From JAXDJJ01 sp034665745 (GTDB taxonomy: Bacteria; Actinomycetota; CADDZG01; WHSQ01), in the NCBI GenBank assembly GCA_034665745.1, contig JAXDJJ010000069.1, positions 1 through 30,297 on the forward strand: DNA of 30,297 nt. The letters are read 5' to 3'. The notes below the pieces were generated by a model, which saw only the letters and a list, made by a program, of their open reading frames with translations, searched no databases and was not told the DNA's origin. Each line of letters starts with the position of its first letter. Position 1 is the stretch's first letter. Positions 7,604 through 15,532 of the stretch are shown piece after piece. Both the position numbers and the translations under genes were made by a program.

Positions 7604-8598
7604 CTACGTTCCTCGACGTCGTCGTAGAGCGCCTCGGCCGATCCGACCTTGTCGACCCACCATGAGCGGTTGTCGGCGAACCACGCCACCGTGCGCCGGA
7701 TGCCCTCTTCGACCCCAACCTCGGGTGACCATCCGAGGTTCCGGAGCTTGGTCGCGTCCACCGAATACCTCCGGTCGTGGTCCGGGCGGTCGTAGGCGGT
7801 GAGGTAGACCGCGTCCGGCCCTCTCGCTGCTGCTTGGGCGACCGCCTCGGCGATCGAGCGGTTGGTCCTTGTGTCCCGTCCGGGTCCGATATTGAACACG
7901 TCGCTACGGTCCGCCTTGTCCATCACCAAAGCGATCGCAGAGCACGCGTCGTCGACATACATCCAGTCACGGATCTGCTCCCCGTCGCCCCATACGGGCA
8001 ATCGTTCATCCGCCAGCGCACGAGCGGTCCACCGCGCGATGGCTTTCTCCGGGTGCTGCCAAGGACCGAAACAGTTCGTGGGGCGAACGACGATCACTCG
8101 CAGATCGTTGGCGTAGGTCAGCGCGAGGTCATCTGCAACAGCCTTGGACCGCGCATACGCGCTGGTGGCTTTCCCTTCGCCGGGGCCTTTATCGGTTTCG
8201 CGAAAGGGCTCGTCGAGTGCCGGCCCATAGACCTCGTCTGTGGATACATGTAGGACGGTCTCCACCCCCGCATCGCGCGCTGCATCAAGGACCGCACGCG
8301 TGCCGTCCACATTCGTCGAGAAGAACCCCTCGGCATCGGTCTCGCTACGCGTCACGTGTGTCTCTGCTGCGAAATGGACGATCGCGTTGGGGCGTTTCGT
8401 TGCGACGAGTTCCGCCAAGGCTGGATCCCGGACGTCCACGAGGTGGGTCTCGGTCGTTAGGTTCCCGAGCCGCTCCTTGTCTGCTGCGTAGGTGCCTGCG
8501 TCGACGTTGACGACCGACGCACCGGTTGAGGTGAGGTGGGTGATGAAGGCGGCACCGATGAACCCGAGTCCTCCCGTTACGAGGACGTCCTTGTTCAT
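7600..8598 (-). CDS. rmlB: dTDP-glucose 4,6-dehydratase
   Basis: 332 residues from ATG 8598. The open frame extends to 8724, but MNKDVLVTGGLGFIGA is the natural N-terminus and overlaps the upstream stop by 4 nt. The motifs are TGGLGFIG (NAD binding), STDEVYGP (catalytic Thr/Asp/Glu region) and YARSK (catalytic Tyr/Lys). It converts dTDP-glucose to dTDP-4-keto-6-deoxyglucose, the branch point for rhamnose and for C-methylated deoxysugars. It lies in an operon with rmlC, rmlD and rmlA-like genes downstream and surface-glycan genes upstream. Confidence 0.94.
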   Translation of the reverse strand: MNKDVLVTGGLGFIGAAFITHLTSTGASVVNVDAGTYAADKERLGNLTTETHLVDVRDPALAELVATKRPNAIVHFAAETHVTRSETDAEGFFSTNVDGTRAVLDAARDAGVETVLHVSTDEVYGPALDEPFRETDKGPGEGKATSAYARSKAVADDLALTYANDLRVIVVRPTNCFGPWQHPEKAIARWTARALADERLPVWGDGEQIRDWMYVDDACSAIALVMDKADRSDVFNIGPGRDTRTNRSIAEAVAQAAARGPDAVYLTAYDRPDHDRRYSVDATKLRNLGWSPEVGVEEGIRRTVAWFADNRSWWVDKVGSAEALYDDVEERR

Positions 8599-9746
8599 GT
8601 GGCCAACGTGTCGGTGGCAGCGGGTTGATCCTGCCGGCGGTTGCGCAGGAAGAAGACGCACGCAAGCATCGGTATGGGGATCGCCAAGGCTCTGATGAGG
8701 TCCTTCGGGTACAAGAGGTTCCACCAGTTGAGCAGCAGCACGAAGAACCCTTGCAGGAGGAAGACAGCGTCCATCGGGTGCCGGAGCCGGAACGATCTGA
8801 CGACCCCCGCGGTGAACAAGGCTAGCAACGTGACCAGGATAGGGAGCTCGGCGGATGCCAGTTGCACTCCCTCGAACGACATCGGGCCCAGTGCACTCAG
8901 GTCATGCAGGGTGTCGATCCATCCGATGAACGGCAAGCTGAGGAAGTCTTGCCCCCCGCCCAACGGTGTGTCACCGAACTGGGCATAGACGTACCTCAAC
9001 CAGATCAGGAACGCGACGGGTCCGATCGCCAGGATGAGCAAAGAGGTCTTGAGATCGTGCTTCCGACGACCCAGGCGGAACTCGTTCAGTTCGTACAAGC
9101 CGAGACCGATCGGGACGAGCAACATCTGGAATTTGAAGAAGCATAGGAACGCGAGCAACCACGCTGCGGGTTCGCGCCGGTCGTGGAACCAGAGGTAGAG
9201 ACCGACCGCGAGCAAGGCTGCAGTGACCGCTTCGCTCGTATCCGTGGTCACGGAGAAGATCAACCCGGGGTTGAGGGCAACGAAGAGACCTCCCCATGGG
9301 TTCGCACCGAGATGCATCGAGATCAGAGAGGCGAAGTAGGACGCGACCCCAATCCCAACGAGACTTAGTAGCAGGAGTACCTGGGGGACCCAGCCTGGGT
9401 GCCCAAGGCTGCCGAGCCACGCCAACCAGCCGTAACCTGGATGCCCGTAACGATGAGAGGCAAGGTCGATGACCTGGTGCGCCTCACCCTTCGCCAGGGG
9501 ATCGATCGCGATCGCGTAGTAGTAGACGCCGTCGTAGTGACCCGCGGGTACGAACCGAAAATCTCCGCCCTCGATCTCCTGTGCGATAGGTGCGATCGGG
9601 TCCTCGGGCGCCATCCTTATGAGGCTTGTCACGTTTGCCCCGTCCGCGGTCATGAACATGCCCGCCGCGAGACCACTCATGAGCACACCGATCACTGCAC
9701 ACAGGAGAGGTATTGATCGCGTCATGTCGATCTGTTTGTTCATCAT
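8595..9746 (-). CDS. Polytopic membrane protein, GT-C glycosyltransferase-like
   Basis: 383 residues from ATG 9746, which overlaps the upstream stop as ATGA; an alternative ATG lies at 9725. It has an N-terminal hydrophobic helix, a periplasmic loop containing HYDGVYYYAIAIDPL (YDG at 71-73), and then about nine more hydrophobic segments. The loop motif followed by RYGHPGYGWLAWLGSLG resembles the first-loop Asp region of GT-C glycosyltransferases (PIG-V/DUF2029-like), which use polyprenyl-phosphate sugars outside the membrane. Its place between a methyltransferase and rmlB suggests a role in making or exporting a rhamnose-containing glycan. The acceptor and donor are unknown. Confidence 0.7.
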   Translation of the reverse strand: MMNKQIDMTRSIPLLCAVIGVLMSGLAAGMFMTADGANVTSLIRMAPEDPIAPIAQEIEGGDFRFVPAGHYDGVYYYAIAIDPLAKGEAHQVIDLASHRYGHPGYGWLAWLGSLGHPGWVPQVLLLLSLVGIGVASYFASLISMHLGANPWGGLFVALNPGLIFSVTTDTSEAVTAALLAVGLYLWFHDRREPAAWLLAFLCFFKFQMLLVPIGLGLYELNEFRLGRRKHDLKTSLLILAIGPVAFLIWLRYVYAQFGDTPLGGGQDFLSLPFIGWIDTLHDLSALGPMSFEGVQLASAELPILVTLLALFTAGVVRSFRLRHPMDAVFLLQGFFVLLLNWWNLLYPKDLIRALAIPIPMLACVFFLRNRRQDQPAATDTLAT

Positions 9747-10627
9747 GGGCGGCGCGCCTCGACGTAGATCGTGCCGCCGCGGTGGGCGACTATCTCGATA
9801 GCAGATGCGACGAGCGCCACCGGAAGTAGCAAGGCACCGAGTGCGATGGCAAGCAGCCTTCGGCCTCCGGTCATCGGTTTGCTCCTCGCCTCGGGCTTCC
9901 GTATCGCGTCGTACAGGTCGAGGTCGCGTACAACCGATCCGACGAGCCCATGGAGCCATCCGAAAACAACATTGCCCCCACGGTAGTGGCTAAGCCTCCC
10001 GACCTCCAACCCAAGCTCTTGGAGCGTGGTGGTCAGAGGAGGAGGTGGGATGTGGATCAGATGTCGTGGGGGGTCCAGGTGGAGCCACCGTAGACCGAAC
10101 GCTCGTGCCTGCAAACTGGCCGGGTTCGGCACTGCGACGACCAGGACCCCTTGCCGGTCGAGCAACCGGGCGGCCTCCGTCAGATGGTGGAGGGGGGTCG
10201 GAACGTGCTCCAGCGAGTGCCAGAACACGATGGCCGCCCATGCACCCTCGACCTCTTCTATCGGCGCGGTCATGAAGTCATCCCTATGTGAGTACGGGTC
10301 GAGCCCAACCGCATCTCGCCCTTTCGCCCGCAGGGAATCGATCAAGGAGCCATCACCGGCCCCGACATCGAGCACGCGCCCGGTGGGGGCAAGCTTCATG
10401 AGCCGGCGGGAGAACCCGCCCCGCAGGAGGGTGAAGATCCGGTCGCCGATCCCCGAGAACCTGCCGCTCTCGGGGCGGTACCAGGTGCCGTAAGCCCTAT
10501 CGAGCTCTTCGGGCGTGGGCCAAGGGTCGATCGTGGCGACCCCACAGTGTCCACAGACGATCCGTCCGGGGGCCGGGCGGGCCCGGCCATCGAAGGGTCG
10601 ATGGCACCACGCGCACGTCCCCTCCAT
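9743..10627 (-). CDS. Class I SAM-dependent methyltransferase with N-terminal zinc finger and C-terminal membrane helix
   Basis: 294 residues. Two zinc-knuckle pairs (C5-x2-C8 and C25-x2-C28) open the protein. VLDVGAGDGSLI near residue 86 is the SAM-binding loop, and FWHSLEHVPTP is the Methyltransf_23-type post-motif. Residues of about 258-278 form a hydrophobic helix, so the enzyme is probably membrane-attached. This is the first gene of the rml operon; an SD (GGGAGG) lies just upstream of ATG 10627. It probably methylates a lipid-linked sugar or glycan end, inferred from context only. Confidence 0.82.
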   Translation of the reverse strand: MEGTCAWCHRPFDGRARPAPGRIVCGHCGVATIDPWPTPEELDRAYGTWYRPESGRFSGIGDRIFTLLRGGFSRRLMKLAPTGRVLDVGAGDGSLIDSLRAKGRDAVGLDPYSHRDDFMTAPIEEVEGAWAAIVFWHSLEHVPTPLHHLTEAARLLDRQGVLVVAVPNPASLQARAFGLRWLHLDPPRHLIHIPPPPLTTTLQELGLEVGRLSHYRGGNVVFGWLHGLVGSVVRDLDLYDAIRKPEARSKPMTGGRRLLAIALGALLLPVALVASAIEIVAHRGGTIYVEARRP

Positions 10628-10748
10628 CGGCTCCTCCCGGCTAGCGCTCGAACATTACAGCCGCGTCCTGGTGTTACTTCTGTTAATCGATGTGGCGTTT
10701 GATAACTTAAGTCAATCAATGATTGCCAAGCTAGGCAAAGGGACCCAT
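10628..10748. promoter_or_regulatory. Divergent promoter region between the rml operon and the lipoprotein-kinase operon
   Basis: 121 bp, much more AT-rich than its surroundings. It holds TAACTT (10703-10708) as a possible plus-strand -10, an 8-bp palindrome ACTTAAGT (10705-10712), and a perfect 6-1-6 dyad CAATCA-A-TGATTG (10713-10725) just downstream, in operator position. On the minus strand the leader ends in a GGGAGG-type SD before ATG 10627. No clear -35 was found for either direction. Confidence 0.45.
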
Positions 10749-11150
10749 GTGACGATTCTGACGATGGCTCGGGCACCCCTGGCTCTTCTTATCGCGCTCT
10801 CACTGGGAGCCTGCGCGTCCGGCACCCCCTCGTCGACCGAGCCGTCTGCCGAGACCACCCAAGCCATCTCCGCCCTCGAGGACCGAGTGGCGGACCTCGA
10901 AGCCGACCTTCTCGCCGCCGAGGATGGCCGCACGAAGCTGAGTGACCGGATCGACTCTCTCGGGGACAAGCTCGCCAAGTCCCTCGACCGCTTGCAGGAG
11001 TCACTGGCCCAGGTGCGCTCGGGCTCTTCCGAGGCGGCGGACTCGGCAGCATCGGCCTTGGCTTCGGCTCAGGCAGTTGCTTCCGACCTTGCGGTCCTCG
11101 AGCAGCGCTACGAATATCACCTCCGCCGCTACCACGGAGGTGGCGGATGA
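10749..11150 (+). CDS. Small coiled-coil lipoprotein
   Basis: 133 residues from GTG 10749, chosen because AAAGGGA lies about 5 nt upstream; ATG 10719 and ATG 10764 are in-frame alternatives. A lipoprotein signal peptide ends in LGAC with lipid-modified Cys at position 22. After a Thr/Ser-rich spacer, residues 36-90 follow a heptad-like pattern (ALEDRVADLEADLLAAEDG and onward) and should form a coiled coil, followed by an Ala/Ser-rich helix and a Gly-rich tail. I do not recognise a named family. Its stop overlaps the start of the PASTA kinase (ATGA), so it is probably an extracytoplasmic partner of the kinase. Confidence 0.75.
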   Translation: MTILTMARAPLALLIALSLGACASGTPSSTEPSAETTQAISALEDRVADLEADLLAAEDGRTKLSDRIDSLGDKLAKSLDRLQESLAQVRSGSSEAADSAASALASAQAVASDLAVLEQRYEYHLRRYHGGGG

Positions 11151-12979
11151 GGCTGATGCGCGACCTCGTCGGCGAAACCCTGTCGAACCGCTACCGGTTG
11201 GTCACCCGCATCGCCGGTGGCGGGATGGGCGAGGTCTATCGCGGCCACGACCTGTTGCTGGATCGAACCGTCGCGGTCAAGGTCTTGCAACCGAACCTTG
11301 CATCGGATCAGGAGCTCGTGGCGCGCTTCAAAGCCGAGGCTCGCGCCGCGGCGCGCTTGACCCATCCGAATGTTGTTGGTGTGTACGACTGGGGCTCGGA
11401 GGACGAGCACACCTATTACATGGTGATGGAGTACGTCTCCGGGACCGACCTTCGCGATGTGCTGACCACGCGCGGTGCGGTCGATGTCGAGCAGTCCATC
11501 GAGATCGTTACGGGGGTGTGCGAAGCCCTGGCTGCGGCGCACGCGGGCGGGCTGGTCCATCGTGATGTGAAGCCTGAGAACGTGTTGATCTCACGGGCCG
11601 GAACGGTCAAGGTCGCGGACTTCGGCATCGCCGCGGTTGTCGATCTCGATCGCACCGCTCCCGGCGGATCGATCCCCGGGACCCTGCGCTACCTGGCACC
11701 GGAGCAAGCTGCAGGACGAGAAGCCACGAGTGCCTCCGACCTGTGGGCCGCCGGAGCGTTGCTGTTCGAGCTGATCACCGGCATGCCCCCCTCGCAAGGG
11801 TCGGGAGCGGACCTATTGCGGCGTCGCGCAACGGAAGCTCCCGTGCCTCCATCGGCGGTGACGGCGGACGTCCCAGGACGGGTCGACGCGATCGTCATGC
11901 GCGCATGCGCGGTTGATCCATCACAACGGTTCGCCAGCGCGAGCGAGATGGCTGCCGCTCTAGGTCGCGCCGCATCCGAACTTGCCGAGCCTCGTCCCCT
12001 CGACGAGCTCTTGGACGAGGTCACCGGCGAGATAAGACTTCCGGACACGAACCCAACCGATTTCGCGCCGCGCAACGTCCGGCGCATCCGCCGGCGCCGC
12101 AAACACACGATGGCGTTGGCCGTACTAGCGGCTTTGCTGCTGTTGGGCGGTGCCCGCGGGGTCGCGGCCCTGTTGGCACCTGAAGACGTCGAGGTTCCCT
12201 CCGTGACCGGCTTATCGAAGCAACAAGCAGCCGCGGCGGCGAAGGATGTGGGATTGACTACGACGATCGAAGCGCGGGTCAATGACTTTGCGCCGGCAGG
12301 ACTCGTGCTGTCGCAGGATCCGGCCGGTGGGATCCTGAAAGAAGGTCAGCCGATCGCGCTGACGATCTCGATGGGCCCGCCGCCCTTGCCTGTTCCTACC
12401 GTCGTCGGGATGACACTGGAAGTTGCAACGGTGAGGCTAAAGACCCATCAGCTCGAGGCCGGCGCCGTGACGCGCAGGTTCGATGTTGCTGTCGAAGGCA
12501 CCGTGATCACACAGAGCCCGGCCGACGGGAAACTCCCATGGGGCGAGAAGGTGGACCTGGTCGTCAGCCGTGGCCCGCAGTCGATCGGCGTGCCCGACGT
12601 CGCCGGGATGACCGTTGGGAAGGCGAAGGAGATCCTGGTCGCGGCAGGGTTCGAGGTCACGGTCACAGACACCTACTCCGATGACATCGAGGTGGGCAGG
12701 GTCATCGGCACGGTGCCGGGTGGGGGAGTCGAGGCGCCGGAGGGCTCCACGATCGAGATCCAGAAGTCGATCGGACCCGAGTTCAAGGAACTGACGATGC
12801 CTGACGTGCGCAACATGAGCTTGGACGCCGCGCGCGCAAAGCTCCTGGGTCTCGGGCTCCGCGTATCGGTTCAAGAGGTCAATTCGGGCTGCAGCAACTA
12901 CACGGTTGTCGACTCGGATCCGCTTCCCGGACAAAAGGTCCGCGAGAATGACCTCGTTGCGCTATTCGTCGTTTGTTAG
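11147..12979 (+). CDS. PASTA-domain Ser/Thr protein kinase (PknB-like)
   Basis: 610 residues. The kinase domain spans residues 16-275, with a glycine loop GGGMGEV (24-30), catalytic K45, HRDVKPEN (138-145) and DFG (158-160). A basic stretch (310-320) precedes one TM helix (321-343). Four PASTA repeats follow outside the cell, at about 347-410, 415-476, 480-543 and 548-610. PknB-type kinases sense muropeptides or lipid II and control cell-wall growth and division. The last repeat has C582 and the terminal residue C610, which could pair. Starts are ATG 11147 (ATGA coupling to the lipoprotein) or ATG 11156. No phosphatase or FHA gene is adjacent, unlike the classical pstP-rodA-pbpA-pknAB locus. 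Confidence 0.93.
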   Translation: MRLMRDLVGETLSNRYRLVTRIAGGGMGEVYRGHDLLLDRTVAVKVLQPNLASDQELVARFKAEARAAARLTHPNVVGVYDWGSEDEHTYYMVMEYVSGTDLRDVLTTRGAVDVEQSIEIVTGVCEALAAAHAGGLVHRDVKPENVLISRAGTVKVADFGIAAVVDLDRTAPGGSIPGTLRYLAPEQAAGREATSASDLWAAGALLFELITGMPPSQGSGADLLRRRATEAPVPPSAVTADVPGRVDAIVMRACAVDPSQRFASASEMAAALGRAASELAEPRPLDELLDEVTGEIRLPDTNPTDFAPRNVRRIRRRRKHTMALAVLAALLLLGGARGVAALLAPEDVEVPSVTGLSKQQAAAAAKDVGLTTTIEARVNDFAPAGLVLSQDPAGGILKEGQPIALTISMGPPPLPVPTVVGMTLEVATVRLKTHQLEAGAVTRRFDVAVEGTVITQSPADGKLPWGEKVDLVVSRGPQSIGVPDVAGMTVGKAKEILVAAGFEVTVTDTYSDDIEVGRVIGTVPGGGVEAPEGSTIEIQKSIGPEFKELTMPDVRNMSLDAARAKLLGLGLRVSVQEVNSGCSNYTVVDSDPLPGQKVRENDLVALFVVC

Positions 12980-13366
12980 GACCGCCCAGGCCCGCATCGT
13001 CTCGACGAACCTCGGTGTGCACTCCATGTGCGCGACTTCGTTCAAGGGGACCCAACGCACGTCGCTTGCATCGGTGCCTGCGAGCGGCGTAGCAGTTGCC
13101 GCAAGCGTTGCGTGGTAGTCGAGGATGACGTAGTGCAGATCGGGACCCGAAACCTCGAGGATGCCGGCAAGCTCGCCCACCTCGACCTCGAGTCCCGTCT
13201 CTTCCTTAACCTCGCGACGTAACGCGTCGGCTAGATATTCACCGTGTTCGACACGTCCACCAGGCAAGGACCACAGCCCCTTCCCCGGGTCGTTCGCGCG
13301 CTGAACCATCAGTAGCTTGCCGTCGTCGATCACGATGGCTCCGATGGCGACCTGAGGCTGTGTCAC
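12962..13366 (-). CDS. NUDIX hydrolase
   Basis: 134 residues. A complete Nudix box is seen at 37-59 (G37, E43, R51-E52, E55-E56, G58), matching GX5EX7REUXEEXGU. The N-terminal strand (VAIGAIVIDDGKLLMVQRA) and LWSLPGGRVE are typical of MutT/ADP-ribose-type enzymes that hydrolyse a nucleoside diphosphate linked to another group. The substrate is not clear. The GTG start at 13366 is preceded by TAGCCT and exactly 6 nt, so the mRNA is probably leaderless. Its 3' end overlaps the kinase gene on the other strand by 18 nt. Confidence 0.92.
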   Translation of the reverse strand: MTQPQVAIGAIVIDDGKLLMVQRANDPGKGLWSLPGGRVEHGEYLADALRREVKEETGLEVEVGELAGILEVSGPDLHYVILDYHATLAATATPLAGTDASDVRWVPLNEVAHMECTPRFVETMRAWAVLTNDE

Positions 13367-13383
13367 GCCCGTAGGCTACGCCC
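13367..13383. promoter_or_regulatory. 17-bp divergent leaderless promoter core (TAGGCTA)
   Basis: Only 17 bp separate the divergent GTG codons of the NUDIX gene (13366) and the DMT transporter (13384). The 7-bp near-palindrome TAGGCTA (13372-13378) gives TAGGCT on the plus strand and TAGCCT on the minus strand. Each is a TANNNT -10 followed by exactly 6 nt and GTG. The two -10 elements overlap by five bases, so polymerase binding should be mutually exclusive. Confidence 0.65.
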
Positions 13384-14283
13384 GTGTCTAGCCGCTTCAA
13401 CCTTGACGACAGTGACAAGCCATGGGTGCCGTGGGCCATCTTGGGCATCGGAGTACTCGCCGCGTCGGTCTCGGCGATCCTGATCCGCTATGCCGAGGAC
13501 GCCTCGGGCATAGCGATCTCGTTCTGGCGCTCTGCGGCAAGCTCTGTCTTGCTACTCCCGTTCGCGATCCCCGGTCTAAAGCGGATGAACGCGCGCGATT
13601 ACCTGCTGCCTGTCGTCGCGGGGCTATTCCTGGCGGTCCACTTCGCCACCTGGATCACCTCCGTGAACCTCACCTCGATCGCGTCGTCGGTGTTGCTCGT
13701 GTGCACCACGCCGATCTTCGTTGCGATAGCGGCTCGGTGGATATTCAACGAGCGACTGGGGGTGCTTGGGTGGTCCGGGATCGGTCTGGCATTGCTCGGC
13801 TCGGCCCTAGTCGCAGGCTTTGACTTCGGCGGTTCCAGGATCGAGGGCAACGTCTTGGCTCTGATCGGAGCGATCACGGTCTCGGGTTACAGCCTTGCGG
13901 GCCGGGTATCGCGCCAGAAACTCGGGATCCTCGAATACGCCGTGGTCACCTACGGTGCATCCGCGATCGTGCTGCTGATCATCGCGGTGCCGGCCCACGT
14001 CCAACTGAGCGGCTACTCGAGTCAGACCTGGTGGGCCATCGCGGGGCTTGTCGTCGGCCCACAGTTGCTCGGACACACGTTCATCAACTTCGCCCTGCGT
14101 GCGATCGATGCAACGAGGGTCTCGATCGTCATCATGGCCGAACCGGTCATCGCGACGATCCTCGCTTACTTCCTATTCCTCGAGACGCCATCGTGGCTCG
14201 CTTATCCAGGAGGGCTTGCCATCCTCATCGGTATCTATCTCGTCACGAAGGCGAACGACGAGCCGCCGATGATCAGCGAGTGA
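13384..14283 (+). CDS. DMT superfamily transporter (EamA family)
   Basis: 299 residues, GTG 13384. About ten hydrophobic helices form two EamA repeats (about 18-145 and 155-290). Typical landmarks are FWRSAASSVLLLP in the first repeat, SVNLTSIASSVLL, and AIDATRVSIVIMAEPVIATILAYFLFLE in the second. DMT carriers move small metabolites such as amino acids or nucleotide derivatives across the inner membrane. The substrate cannot be read from sequence. The stop overlaps the folP2-like start by 4 nt (GTGA), so the two are co-translated. Confidence 0.9.
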   Translation: MSSRFNLDDSDKPWVPWAILGIGVLAASVSAILIRYAEDASGIAISFWRSAASSVLLLPFAIPGLKRMNARDYLLPVVAGLFLAVHFATWITSVNLTSIASSVLLVCTTPIFVAIAARWIFNERLGVLGWSGIGLALLGSALVAGFDFGGSRIEGNVLALIGAITVSGYSLAGRVSRQKLGILEYAVVTYGASAIVLLIIAVPAHVQLSGYSSQTWWAIAGLVVGPQLLGHTFINFALRAIDATRVSIVIMAEPVIATILAYFLFLETPSWLAYPGGLAILIGIYLVTKANDEPPMISE

Positions 14284-15134
14284 CCCTCCACCACGCACGG
14301 GGCAGTTTCGAGCTCAACCGTTGTCTCGTGATGGGGATCCTGAATCGCACGCCGGACTCGTTCTATGACGGCGGGCGCATGGACCTCTCGGAGTCCATCG
14401 AGCATGCGGAACGCTTGGTCGAGGAAGGTGCCGACATCATCGACATCGGTGCGGTCAAAGCAGGGCCGGGCGAAGATGTCTCGGCCACCGAGGAATCCGA
14501 CCGGTTGCTTCCTCTTGTTACCGCCCTGCGCGATGTCGGTGCTCCCTTGTCGGTCGAGACCCGGCTGCCCGAGGTCGCGACGCGGGCCCTCGAGGAGGGG
14601 GCCGCGATCGTGAATGATGTCGGAGGACTGCAGGATCCGAAGCTGGCGGAAGTGTGTGCGGCTTCTGGTGCCGCTTTGGTGTTGATGCACAACGGGGGCC
14701 AGATACGCGGGCGACCGCGCTCACCGGAGTATCCGGACATCGTCGCTGCGGTGGTCGGGGAGTGGCGCCGGCTGGCCGAGATCGCCACTCAGCACGGTGT
14801 TCCGAACGACCGGATCATCGTCGACGCGGGGCTCGACTTCGGTAAGAACACGTTCCATTCGCTGGAGTTGATGCGGAGGCTTGGGGAGCAGGTTGCGGAA
14901 CCATGGCCATTGCTGGTCGCGCCCTCCAGAAAGGATGTCGTTGGGGAGACCCTGGACCTTCCCCTTGGGGAACGGTTGGAGGGAACCTTGGCGCTGGTTG
15001 CTCTAAGCGTGCTCGGTGGGGCTTCGATCGTCAGGGTCCATGACGTCAAAGCCGCGGTTCGGACGGTTCGGATGGTCGAGGCCGTTGTTGGCAAGAGGAT
15101 GCCCGCGGCCCCCGTTCGGGGCCTGTGGGACTGA
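14280..15134 (+). CDS. folP2: Dihydropteroate synthase homologue, FolP2-type
   Basis: 284 residues from GTG 14280; the frame is open further upstream only as a shadow of the transporter gene. The TIM-barrel landmarks of DHPS are present (MGILN at 18-22, SVET, NDVGG, LMHNGG, SRKD, RVHDV). The substrate loops differ from true FolP: NRTPDSFYD (22-30) and GAVKAGPG (57-64) replace the N(V)TPDSF and GGESTRPG forms, and DFGKNTFH and KDVVGETL follow. These are the features of mycobacterial FolP2, which is reported to lack DHPS activity. A role in folate synthesis should therefore not be assumed. The downstream neighbour is a receiver protein. Confidence 0.85.
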   Translation: MTLHHARGSFELNRCLVMGILNRTPDSFYDGGRMDLSESIEHAERLVEEGADIIDIGAVKAGPGEDVSATEESDRLLPLVTALRDVGAPLSVETRLPEVATRALEEGAAIVNDVGGLQDPKLAEVCAASGAALVLMHNGGQIRGRPRSPEYPDIVAAVVGEWRRLAEIATQHGVPNDRIIVDAGLDFGKNTFHSLELMRRLGEQVAEPWPLLVAPSRKDVVGETLDLPLGERLEGTLALVALSVLGGASIVRVHDVKAAVRTVRMVEAVVGKRMPAAPVRGLWD

Positions 15135-15143
15135 ATAAAAGTG

Positions 15144-15149
15144 TAGTTT
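15144..15149 (+). promoter_or_regulatory. -10 element (TAGTTT) of a leaderless promoter
   Basis: TAGTTT is followed by exactly 6 nt and ATG 15156. It sits in a short A/T-rich gap (15135-15155) after the folP2 stop, so the receiver gene probably has its own transcript as well as any read-through. Confidence 0.6.
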
Positions 15150-15155
15150 CTCGCC

Positions 15156-15527
15156 ATGGGTAAGACGGTTCTCATAGTCGAAGACGAAGAAGCAGTTAGG
15201 GAGCTCGAGAAGTTCATCCTCGAGCAGCAGGGTTATGACGTCATGGAAGCCCGTGACGGTCTCGAGGGCCTGACCAAAGCGGAGTTCCGCAAGCCCGATG
15301 TCATCCTTCTCGACCTGATGATGCCGGACGTCTCCGGGGGCCGGATGTTCGACGAGATGAAGCGTCATCCCGCAACCGAAGGGATCCCGATCATCGTCGT
15401 CACCGGCAAGCCCGACGCGCACGACATCTTCGACGACCAGATCGGGCCCGAAGACGTAATCATGAAACCGTTCGAAGCCGACACCCTGATCGACCGGATC
15501 CGTCACCACGTAGGGGACCCCGAATAA
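15156..15527 (+). CDS. Stand-alone response-regulator receiver protein
   Basis: 123 residues, one CheY-like domain without an output domain. Acidic D10, phospho-acceptor D53 (LLDLMMPD), T83 and K104 (MKPF) are all present, so phosphorylation is likely. Single-domain receivers relay phosphate or bind partner proteins. No histidine kinase is encoded in the window. The gene has its own leaderless promoter and is followed by two strong hairpins. Confidence 0.92.
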   Translation: MGKTVLIVEDEEAVRELEKFILEQQGYDVMEARDGLEGLTKAEFRKPDVILLDLMMPDVSGGRMFDEMKRHPATEGIPIIVVTGKPDAHDIFDDQIGPEDVIMKPFEADTLIDRIRHHVGDPE

Positions 15528-15532
15528 TGCGT

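Noticed and set aside
8599..8724. Upstream extension of rmlB
   Set aside because: The added residues encode no Rossmann sequence, and the ATG at 8598 couples to the upstream stop by 4 nt.
9747..9959. Upstream extension of the GT-C-like protein
   Set aside because: Overlaps the methyltransferase gene by over 200 nt; ATG 9746 with ATGA coupling and a membrane-helix N-terminus is better.
14031..14279. N-terminal extension of folP2
   Set aside because: It is a shadow of the DMT transporter; GTG 14280 gives the natural barrel start and GTGA coupling.
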